Assembly: GCA_910586225.1 (NCBI GenBank)
Contig: CAJUIL010000004.1
Coordinates: forward strand, 62,001-126,000
Source of the DNA: an uncultured Eubacterium sp.
GTDB lineage: Bacteria; Bacillota; Clostridia; Lachnospirales; Lachnospiraceae
Direction of reading: 5' to 3'
Length of the DNA stretch: 64,000 nucleotides
Shown here: positions 57,656 through 64,000 of the stretch, piece by piece
How the letters are laid out: each line of letters starts with the position of its first letter
How positions within the stretch are numbered: position 1 is the stretch's first letter
Position numbers and translations under genes: made by a program
Notes under the pieces: generated by a model
The model's input: the letters and a program-made list of their open reading frames with translations, nothing else
The model's database searches: none
What the model was told of the DNA's origin: nothing

Positions 57656-57695
57656 CAAAATCCTGTAAGGCAAGTGCAGCTTTTACAGGATTTTG
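57656..57695. terminator. Terminator of the glycerol operon (bidirectional)
   Basis: CAAAATCCTGTAA (57656-57668) pairs perfectly with TTACAGGATTTTG (57683-57695) around a 14-base loop. It lies between convergent genes and can serve both. Confidence 0.85.
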
Positions 57696-57713
57696 ACAAT
57701 TTGCAGGGCAGTT

Positions 57714-58895
57714 TTACTGATTTTCTGACACTTTCCATGAATTTTTGTATTCATCATATAGAAGCTGTGCTTTATCCATAGAAACCCCCATTTTTTCGGA
57801 TATTTTAGAAATAGCAACCGAATGCGCGAGATTCAGCTCGCTGCAAAGCTCTATAATAGTTTTCATTATACTTTGTTCGGCCATTTGTTCGGCTATTTGT
57901 TTGGCCATTTGTTCGGCCATTTGTTCGGCTATTTGTTCGGCTATTTGTTTGGCCTTTTGTTCAGCCATTCGTTCAGCCATTTGAGCTTTTTCTTCGGCTT
58001 CTTTACATGTCTGTAGGGTGCGTTCCTCCAATTCCCTTGTCAGCCGTTCATATTTTTCAACCATTGATACGTAGCTCACACGCTCACTTCCTTTCTTAAT
58101 AATTTCATGTTCATAATAAAATGCAAACCTCTGTTCTGTTTCGACCTGTTCAGTAAGCAGATAATGCAGGATCCGTATCGTTTCCATGCTGCATCCGTTT
58201 TCCGGTATTCCGCTGGTGTAGATCCGCTCTACGTCTGGAACCGATATGAGTATGATGCCGAGCAGGTCTCCATTATCGAATTTTCGTTTACAGCTTGTTA
58301 ACGGGGTCCCGTCCCGATAATAATAATTTTTATCCGGCTGCAGACTGTAGCTGATGATGGGCTCTGTCAGCTCGGCAATCGGTCGCTTGTAGCAGATCCA
58401 GACGCTGTAAACCTTGCGCAGCAGATGATAGTGCTCCGTATCCTTTAACTCTGTAGTCATGGCTGTAGCGGCGTAATAGACGGCACGTCCGACGATGGAA
58501 TAGGATGCTGTATCGGATTCCCGAAAAGTCTGCTGACGTGTATGAGGCTCTTCGTTGATACGCAAAAGTGTTTGAGAAAGCGCATGATATTCGAAAATAA
58601 CATCCAGACGGATATCTTTCGTATAGGTGCTTCCCAGTTCGGTTTCTCCGGTCAGGGAGTTTCCGGTATCTACGTCTGTTCCAGTATATCTGCAGAAATC
58701 ATCAAGGGAAATGTCCTGCAGCTCTTTTAAGAGGGGGATCAGTAAAGCGCCGGAAAATCTGGCGTTTTTTAGCAGGTCCTTCATACTCTGGTCGGACCGT
58801 CTGTTGCGTTCCTTGGCTGTATTATAAGCTTCTACGCTTGCTATGGATGCTGCATGAGATAAAAGCAGAGGTGTTTTTGGCTTCTCAGGGTTCAT
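57714..58895 (-). CDS. Rpn/PD-(D/E)XK-family putative nuclease with tandem-repeat tail
   Basis: 393 residues. The N-terminal 260 residues resemble the Rpn family (recombination-promoting nuclease, PD-(D/E)XK), often annotated as transposase-like: DQSMKDLLKNARFSGALLIPLLKEL, IRLDVIFEYHA, HYHLLRKVYSVWICYK and YYHEH-type blocks. The catalytic Lys/Glu pair is not obvious by eye. A helical tail of MAEQ/IAEQ/KAKQ 4-residue repeats (nine copies) leads to a C-terminal helical domain ending KMGVSMDKAQLLYDEY, the usual end of this family. ATG 58895 has AAAGGAGG. Such genes are numerous and mobile in gut Clostridia; no other transposon gene is adjacent. Confidence 0.72.
   Translation of the reverse strand: MNPEKPKTPLLLSHAASIASVEAYNTAKERNRRSDQSMKDLLKNARFSGALLIPLLKELQDISLDDFCRYTGTDVDTGNSLTGETELGSTYTKDIRLDVIFEYHALSQTLLRINEEPHTRQQTFRESDTASYSIVGRAVYYAATAMTTELKDTEHYHLLRKVYSVWICYKRPIAELTEPIISYSLQPDKNYYYRDGTPLTSCKRKFDNGDLLGIILISVPDVERIYTSGIPENGCSMETIRILHYLLTEQVETEQRFAFYYEHEIIKKGSERVSYVSMVEKYERLTRELEERTLQTCKEAEEKAQMAERMAEQKAKQIAEQIAEQMAEQMAKQIAEQMAEQSIMKTIIELCSELNLAHSVAISKISEKMGVSMDKAQLLYDEYKNSWKVSENQ
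57873..57980 (-). repeat. Nine tandem 12-bp coding repeats
   Basis: Nine 12-bp units (TTGTTCGGCCAT type on the plus strand), 57873-57980, differ at one to three positions. They encode MAEQ-like tetrapeptides in the Rpn-like gene. The unit keeps the frame, so slippage would change tail length, not switch expression off. Confidence 0.92.
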
Positions 58896-58920
58896 AGAAA
58901 ACCTCCTTTTTCTTGTACTT

Positions 58921-58952
58921 GGAGATTTTCTTTTCATGCTCAGAAAATCTCC
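58921..58952 (-). promoter_or_regulatory. 11-bp inverted repeat upstream of the Rpn-like gene
   Basis: GGAGATTTTCT (58921-58931) and AGAAAATCTCC (58942-58952) are perfect complements with a 10-base loop, 11-18 bp before the gene's ribosome site. It could be an operator or an RNA hairpin. The rest of 58953-59154 shows nothing I can support. Confidence 0.5.
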
Positions 58953-59154
58953 TGCTTATTTTGGGTAAAGCATGAATTTTCTGAATGAATAAGGGATTGG
59001 CGGCCCTTTCATGATAGAACTTGAGATGCGGCGAAGCCTGGGCTTCCGCGGCCGTGAAGCTTAAGAAAATATGCTTTCGTCCATTCTAACATACTTTGTA
59101 GGGATATGCAACAGAAAACGACAAAAAATACCGAACAAATATTCGAAAAAGTTC

Positions 59155-59184
59155 TTTACAAATTGAAAATAAATGTGATATACT
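59155..59184 (+). promoter_or_regulatory. Promoter of the topoisomerase pair
   Basis: TTTACA (59155-59160), 18-bp spacer, TATACT (59179-59184). About 45 nt of leader precede the gene, with AAGGAGTAGGAG as ribosome site. Confidence 0.68.
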
Positions 59185-59235
59185 ATAGCATGTTTGATTT
59201 TTGCTGCAACAGGTTCGCAATGAAGGAGTAGGAGC

Positions 59236-61158
59236 ATGGCGAAAAAAGAAGTATATGATGAAGGCAGTATTTCCGTCCTAGAAGGACTGGAGGCTGTCCG
59301 TAAACGGCCGGGAATGTATATCGGCAGCGTGTCCCGAAAGGGGCTGAACCATTTAATATATGAAATTGTGGATAATGCGGTGGACGAGCATCTGGCAGGG
59401 GCGTGCGATACGATACGGGTGACGCTGGAAGCGGATGGGTCGTGCACCGTGGAGGATAACGGCCGCGGGATCCCGGTCGGAATGCACCAGAAGGGAGTCC
59501 CGGCGGCGCGCGTGGTATTTTCCACACTGCACGCAGGCGGAAAATTTGACAGTTCTGTGTATAAGACGAGCGGCGGGCTGCATGGGGTAGGCTCGTCTGT
59601 AGTGAACGCACTGTCGACCTATCTGGATGTGGAGATCAGCAGAGAGGGTTATATCCATCACGACCGCTATGAGCGCGGCAATCCGGTCGTTGCGCTGGAA
59701 GGCGGATTGCTGCCCAAAACTGGCAGGACCAAGCAGACTGGGACAAGGATCAATTTTCTGCCGGATCCGGAAATTTTTGAAAAAACGAGGTTTAAAGGGG
59801 ATGAGGTCAAAAGCCGGATGCATGAAACGGCATACTTAAATCCGCAGCTTACGATCATTTATGAGGATCAGCGCGGGGAAGCAGTCGAACATATCGAATA
59901 CCGGGAGCCAGACGGTATTATCGGGTTTGTGAAGGACTTGAACCGTAAGAGCGAGACGATCCATGATGTCGTTTATTTTAAGGGTGAAACGGACGGCATT
60001 ACCGTAGAGGCAGCGTTTCAGTATACGAATGAATTTCATGAAAATATGATGGGCTTTTGCAATAATATTTACAATGCGGAGGGCGGTACGCACATTACCG
60101 GATTTAAAACGATCTTTACAACGGTAATCAACCAGTATGCGCGTGAACTTGGCATTTTAAAAGAAAAGGACGCCAACTTTACCGGAGCCGACGTCCGTAA
60201 CGGCATGACGGCAGTTGTATCGATCAAGCATCCGGATCCGCGTTTTGAGGGACAGACAAAGACAAAACTAGATAACCAGGATGCGTCGCGCGCGGTGGCG
60301 AAAATAGCGAGTGAGGAAATCCAGCTGTATTTTGATAAAAATCTGGAATCGCTCAAAGCAGTGATCAGCTGTGCGGAAAAAGCTGCAAAAATACGAAAAA
60401 CAGAAGAAAAGGCAAAGACGAACCTGCTTGTAAAGCAGAAATTTTCGTTTGATTCGAATGGAAAGCTGGCGAATTGCGAATCCAGAGACGCGAAACAATG
60501 TGAAATATTTATTGTCGAGGGAGATTCTGCCGGAGGCTCTGCGAAAATGGCGAGAAACCGGATGTACCAGGCGATCATGCCGATCCGGGGTAAAATTTTA
60601 AATGTGGAAAAGGCAAGCATTGACAAGGTGCTCGCGAACGCTGAGATCAAGACGATGATCAATGCTTTTGGCTGTGGATTTTCCGAAGGATACGGCAACG
60701 ATTTTGATATTAACAGGCTGCGCTATGACAAGATCATTATTATGGCAGATGCCGACGTAGACGGTGCGCATATTTCGACGCTGCTGCTGACGCTGTTTTA
60801 TCGTTTTATGCCGGAGCTGATCTTTGAAGGTCATGTATATATTGCGATGCCGCCTCTTTATAAGGCGATGCCGTCCAAGGGGCAGGAGGAGTACCTTTAC
60901 GATGAAGAAGCGCTGAAAAAATACCGGAAGCGGCACAAAGGCCCGTTTACGCTGCAAAGGTACAAAGGACTGGGAGAGATGGACGCGCAGCAGCTTTGGG
61001 AAACAACACTGGATCCGCAGACGCGTTTGCTAAAAAAAGTAGAGATCGAGGACGGGCGGATGGCCTCGGATGTGACAGAGATGCTTATGGGAAACGACGT
61101 ACCGCCGCGCAGGGCGTTTATTTATGAGCACGCCGAGGACGCGCAGCTGGATATCTGA
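59236..61158 (+). CDS. parE: Type IIA topoisomerase ATPase subunit (ParE/GyrB)
   Basis: 640 residues, the usual GyrB/ParE length for Gram-positives. The GHKL ATPase has EIVDNAVDEH at 43-52, DNGRGIP at 74-80 and GGLHGVGSSVVNAL at 113-126. The transducer Lys lies in EGQTKTKLDN near 338-347. The TOPRIM domain has Glu428 in EGDSAGGSA and the DxD pair in IMADADVDGAH. It forms an A2B2 enzyme with the next gene. GyrB and ParE are hard to tell apart by eye. I favour ParE because the partner lacks a GyrA box and no recF/dnaN/dnaA neighbours are present, as would be expected near oriC. Confidence 0.85.
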   Translation: MAKKEVYDEGSISVLEGLEAVRKRPGMYIGSVSRKGLNHLIYEIVDNAVDEHLAGACDTIRVTLEADGSCTVEDNGRGIPVGMHQKGVPAARVVFSTLHAGGKFDSSVYKTSGGLHGVGSSVVNALSTYLDVEISREGYIHHDRYERGNPVVALEGGLLPKTGRTKQTGTRINFLPDPEIFEKTRFKGDEVKSRMHETAYLNPQLTIIYEDQRGEAVEHIEYREPDGIIGFVKDLNRKSETIHDVVYFKGETDGITVEAAFQYTNEFHENMMGFCNNIYNAEGGTHITGFKTIFTTVINQYARELGILKEKDANFTGADVRNGMTAVVSIKHPDPRFEGQTKTKLDNQDASRAVAKIASEEIQLYFDKNLESLKAVISCAEKAAKIRKTEEKAKTNLLVKQKFSFDSNGKLANCESRDAKQCEIFIVEGDSAGGSAKMARNRMYQAIMPIRGKILNVEKASIDKVLANAEIKTMINAFGCGFSEGYGNDFDINRLRYDKIIIMADADVDGAHISTLLLTLFYRFMPELIFEGHVYIAMPPLYKAMPSKGQEEYLYDEEALKKYRKRHKGPFTLQRYKGLGEMDAQQLWETTLDPQTRLLKKVEIEDGRMASDVTEMLMGNDVPPRRAFIYEHAEDAQLDI

Positions 61159-61212
61159 CGCTGTATGTCAGGATTGCGGCTTGAGAAGTAAAACAGAAAT
61201 GGAGAGAGGAAT

Positions 61213-63462
61213 ATGCAGACAGAAGACCGCCTGATCCGTACGGAATATTCGGAGATCATGCAGAAATCTTATATTGATTATGCAATGAGCGTAATTATCG
61301 CTAGGGCGCTGCCAGATGTGCGGGACGGCTTAAAACCAGTGCAGCGGCGTACGTTGTACGATATGTATGAGCTTGGTATCCGCTATGACAGGCCGTATCG
61401 TAAATGTGCACGTATCGTTGGGGATACAATGGGTAAATACCATCCGCACGGCGACAGCTCTATTTACGAAGCGCTGGTCGTGATGGCGCAGGAGTTTAAG
61501 CGGGGACTGCCGCTGGTGGACGGACATGGGAATTTTGGGTCGATCGAGGGTGACGGAGCCGCGGCGATGCGTTATACGGAGGCCCGTTTGGAAAAGGTCA
61601 CACAGGAAGCTTATCTTGCCGACTTGGACAAGGATGTGGTCAACTTTGTGCCGAATTTTGACGAGACAGATAAGGAACCCCAGGTGCTTCCTGTTAAGGT
61701 TCCGAATCTATTGATCAACGGCGCGGAGGGGATTGCGGTCGGCATGGCGACAAGCATACCGCCGCATAACTTCGGTGAGGTAATTGACGGCGTGATCGCC
61801 TATCTGAAAAATCCGGATATTAATACGGAACAGATGATGGAATATATAAAAGGGCCGGATTTTCCGACCGGGGGAATTGTAACGAACCAGGATGAGCTGC
61901 AAAACATCTATTCTACAGGTGCAGGTAAGATTAAAATACGCGGCAAGGTAGATGTGGAAAATGCAAAGGGCGGGAAGGATCGGCTGGTCATTTCTGAGAT
62001 CCCATATACGATGATCGGCGCAAATATTGGGAAATTCTTAAATGATGTGTTCGCTCTTGTAGAGACAAAAAAGACAGCCGATATCGTGGATATTTCCAAC
62101 CAGTCCTCTAAGGAAGGCATCCGCATCGTGCTGGAACTGCGGCGCGGCGCGGATGTGGAAAATTTATGTAATCTGCTGTACAAAAAAACAAAGCTGGAGG
62201 ATACCTTTGGCGTCAATATGCTTTCCGTAGCGAACGGCAGGCCGGAGACAATGGGGCTTGTGCCGATGATCCGCCATCATGTAGAGTTCCAGTACGAGCT
62301 TGCGACACGCAAATACAATACGCTGCTGGCAAAGGAAAAGGAGAAAAAAGAAATCCAGGAGGGGCTGATACGTGCCTGCGACGTGATCGATTTGATCATT
62401 GAGATACTGCGCGGCAGTAAAAATATAAAAGAAGCCAAAAGCTGCCTGATAAGCGGTGATACTGGGAATATCCGCTTTCGCAGCGAGCGCTCGAAAAAGC
62501 AGGCCGAAAAGCTGAATTTTACCGAGCGTCAGGCGACCGCGATCTTGGAAATGCGCTTGTACCGTTTGATCGGACTGGAGATCGAGGCGCTTAGAAAGGA
62601 GCATGAGGAAACGATCAAAAAGCTTGCTCTTTATGAGGATATTTTATCCAACCGTGATTCGATGAAAAAGGTGATCATCAAGGAGCTGCGCGCATTTAAA
62701 AAGGAATACGCCAGACCAAGGCGCACTAGGATCGATAATATAGCGGAAGCTGTCTATGTTGAGAAAAAGATTGAGGAGCGGGATGTGACGGTGCTGATTG
62801 ACCGCTTCGGTTATGCGCGTACGATGGACGTGGCGCTGTATGAACGCAATAAGGAGGCCGCGGACAGTGAGAGCAGGGAGATTTTCCATTGCAAAAATAC
62901 AGACCGGATCTGTATTTTTACGAACAGGGGGCAGCTGCATATGCTTAAGGTATTGGACCTTCCGTATGGAAAATTCAGAGATAAGGGCCAGCCGATCGAC
63001 AATGTGAGCAATTATGACAGCAGTCAGGAGCAATGTGTATATTTGGCGCCGCTTAGCGCCGTGATACAGCGAATGCTGCTATTCGGCACTGCATCCGGTA
63101 TGGTTAAGCAGGTGTCCGGCAAAGAGTTTGACGTATCGAAACGCACGACAGCCGCTACAAAGCTGTCGGATGGCGACGAGGTGGTTTTTATCAAAGAGCT
63201 GTCTTTGGAAGCAGAACAGGAAACGGTTGTGATGCAGTCTGAAAAAGGAATGTTTTTGCGTATTGAAGCAGGCTCCATACCGGAAAAGAAAAAAATGGCG
63301 ATCGGCGTACGCGGTATCCGTCTGGCGGAACAAGACAGACTGACGCATATGTATCTGCTTGGAGACGAGGAGGAAATGATAGAAGCCGATTATGAACCGG
63401 CGAAGGTAGTATTAAACCGTCTGCGGGTCGGCTCCAGAGATACCAAAGGTGTAAAACGCTAA
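61213..63462 (+). CDS. parC: Type IIA topoisomerase cleavage subunit (ParC/GyrA)
   Basis: 749 residues. The catalytic Tyr121 lies in GDGAAAMRYTEARLEK. The quinolone-contact helix is KYHPHGDSSIYEALV at 75-89 with Ser and Glu at the usual positions. MATSIPPHNFGE and the tower/coiled-coil regions follow. The C-terminal beta-pinwheel starts near 510. The GyrA box (QRRGGKG), needed by gyrase for DNA wrapping, is not present, and the chain is about 80 residues shorter than typical GyrA. A decatenating topoisomerase IV-like role is therefore more likely. It begins 55 bp after the ATPase subunit. Confidence 0.85.
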   Translation: MQTEDRLIRTEYSEIMQKSYIDYAMSVIIARALPDVRDGLKPVQRRTLYDMYELGIRYDRPYRKCARIVGDTMGKYHPHGDSSIYEALVVMAQEFKRGLPLVDGHGNFGSIEGDGAAAMRYTEARLEKVTQEAYLADLDKDVVNFVPNFDETDKEPQVLPVKVPNLLINGAEGIAVGMATSIPPHNFGEVIDGVIAYLKNPDINTEQMMEYIKGPDFPTGGIVTNQDELQNIYSTGAGKIKIRGKVDVENAKGGKDRLVISEIPYTMIGANIGKFLNDVFALVETKKTADIVDISNQSSKEGIRIVLELRRGADVENLCNLLYKKTKLEDTFGVNMLSVANGRPETMGLVPMIRHHVEFQYELATRKYNTLLAKEKEKKEIQEGLIRACDVIDLIIEILRGSKNIKEAKSCLISGDTGNIRFRSERSKKQAEKLNFTERQATAILEMRLYRLIGLEIEALRKEHEETIKKLALYEDILSNRDSMKKVIIKELRAFKKEYARPRRTRIDNIAEAVYVEKKIEERDVTVLIDRFGYARTMDVALYERNKEAADSESREIFHCKNTDRICIFTNRGQLHMLKVLDLPYGKFRDKGQPIDNVSNYDSSQEQCVYLAPLSAVIQRMLLFGTASGMVKQVSGKEFDVSKRTTAATKLSDGDEVVFIKELSLEAEQETVVMQSEKGMFLRIEAGSIPEKKKMAIGVRGIRLAEQDRLTHMYLLGDEEEMIEADYEPAKVVLNRLRVGSRDTKGVKR

Positions 63463-63518
63463 ATCTGCTGTATGAAAGCAGGAAAACAGAAAGATAAATG
63501 AAACAGGAGGTAGGAAGG

Positions 63519-63959
63519 ATGGAACAGGAGGTATTAAGGGTCCGGTATCATTCGGATAAAATGGAAAGGCTGGATTATATCGCGGGCAAAAGCGACTGGA
63601 TCGACCTGCGCAGCGCAGAGAACGTGACTTTGAAAAAAGGGGAGTTCCGTCTGATCAGTCTTGGTGTTTCCATGCAGCTTCCGCGGGGCTATGAAGCGGT
63701 GATTGTGCCAAGAAGCTCCACATATAAAAACTTTGGTATCATCCAGACGAATCATATGGGCGTTATTGACGAGACTTATTGCGGTGACAACGACGTATGG
63801 ATGATGCCTGCGCTTGCGGTACGGGATACGCAGATCCATGTAAACGACCGTATCTGCCAATTCCGTATCCTAAGACACCAGCCAAGGCTTGTGTTTGAAG
63901 AGACAGACTGCCTTGGCAATCCTGACCGCGGCGGCCTTGGCAGTACCGGAAAGCAATAA
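63519..63959 (+). CDS. dut: dUTP diphosphatase (dUTPase)
   Basis: Hydrolyses dUTP to dUMP, keeping uracil out of DNA and supplying thymidylate synthase. 146-residue trimeric type. Motif 2 PRSSTYKNFGI, motif 3 GVIDETYCGDNDVW with the catalytic Asp, motif 4 DRICQFRI and the C-terminal P-loop-like motif 5 NPDRGGLGSTGK are all present (RGGLGSTG where RGGFGSTG is usual). Motif 1 is degenerate (SDWIDLRSAENVTL). ATG 63519 fits AGGAGG eight bases upstream better than ATG 63498. It follows parC by 56 bp and may share its transcript. ung, a partner in uracil control, is at 46631-47308. Confidence 0.92.
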   Translation: MEQEVLRVRYHSDKMERLDYIAGKSDWIDLRSAENVTLKKGEFRLISLGVSMQLPRGYEAVIVPRSSTYKNFGIIQTNHMGVIDETYCGDNDVWMMPALAVRDTQIHVNDRICQFRILRHQPRLVFEETDCLGNPDRGGLGSTGKQ

Positions 63960-63960
63960 G

Positions 63961-63993
63961 ATATAACAGTTCAGGCAAGCTGAACTGTTATAT
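63961..63993 (+). terminator. Hairpin after dut, probable terminator
   Basis: ATATAACAGTTCAG (63961-63974) pairs perfectly with CTGAACTGTTATAT (63980-63993) around a 5-base loop. No T-run follows before the window ends (tgcaaaaa), so termination efficiency on the plus strand is unclear. Confidence 0.65.
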
Positions 63994-64000
63994 GCAAAAA

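Noticed and set aside
57873..57980. Short tandem repeats that could suggest a CRISPR array
   Set aside because: The units are 12 bp, directly adjacent without spacers, and lie in frame inside a protein-coding gene.
57714..58895. Complete insertion sequence carrying an Rpn-like transposase
   Set aside because: No terminal inverted repeats or target duplications were found flanking the gene; the nearby palindromes are a terminator and a promoter-side hairpin.
60069..60698. Long open frames on the strand opposite the topoisomerase genes and other conserved genes
   Set aside because: They are antisense shadows of strongly conserved coding sequence, without ribosome sites or recognisable domains.
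59236..63462. Gyrase genes marking the replication origin
   Set aside because: No dnaA, dnaN, recF or DnaA-box cluster nearby, and the A subunit lacks a GyrA box.

Overview
The window looks like chromosome from a low-to-mid GC Gram-positive anaerobe of the Clostridia, most likely a Lachnospiraceae-type gut bacterium. The evidence is FMN-type FabK in a single fab operon, a MarR/FabT repressor, CheV, DUF3793, a giant two-headed acyl-CoA dehydratase activase, many consensus sigma-A promoters, and GGAGG ribosome sites almost everywhere. I have not identified the species. There is no CRISPR array, complete insertion sequence, prophage or rRNA operon. The only RNA gene I can support is one tRNA-Ala(CGC).

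Layout. 1-248 is the tail of a hybrid sensor kinase. 282-3965 holds cobD-like, hemA, a siroheme-synthase N domain and hemC. A calcium-loop protein runs against them (3968-5008). 5189-13307 is the complete fatty-acid elongation operon acpP-fabK-fabD-fabG-fabF-fabZ-accDA-fabH-fabT. It has a consensus promoter, two adjacent FabT-type boxes just downstream, and a strong terminator. 13332-16367 carries a DUF1810 gene and a VanG-type D-Ala-D-Ser ligase coupled to a VanT-type racemase domain. Superoxide dismutase and the 1428-residue activase follow on the minus strand. 21674-23778 has a LysM/Met-rich protein and a rhomboid-like protein without the catalytic serine. 23955-27220 is an N-degron module, clpS-clpA-aat.

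27287-31653 is more accessory: tRNA-Ala, an orphan conserved protein, an EamA transporter, a small AT-rich membrane protein, a long-hairpin repeat resembling a MITE, and a DUF4173 membrane protein. 31738-35680 has the second tetrapyrrole set, cobA/hemD fusion-hemB-hemL. Together with hemA-sirC-hemC this takes glutamyl-tRNA to uroporphyrinogen III, precorrin-2 and sirohydrochlorin, pointing to corrinoid/siroheme rather than protoheme. 35790-42083 holds an amidase, a variant RNA-methylase-like protein, a two-component system and a lipoprotein.

42300-48089 holds cheV, a repeat-rich membrane protein translationally coupled to hisH-hisF, ung and a DUF3793 gene. Two chemoreceptors lie on the minus strand (48373-51962). 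52202-57627 is a glycerol operon: glpK, a GlpA-like dehydrogenase, a partner flavoprotein, a DUF1667 protein and a CAT-fold protein. An Rpn-like nuclease gene with 12-bp tandem repeats comes next. A second type IIA topoisomerase pair (parE/parC-like) and dut close the window.

The most interesting points are the reduced vanG-vanT locus with an Asn at the serine-racemase position, the tandem FabT operator with fabT as last gene of its own operon, the fused accDA without accB/accC, the intact ClpS-ClpA-Aat module in a Firmicute, the long-hairpin element with terminal inverted repeats, and a small membrane gene whose only strong ribosome site leads into a different frame. All coordinates and motifs were read by eye. 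No database search was run.
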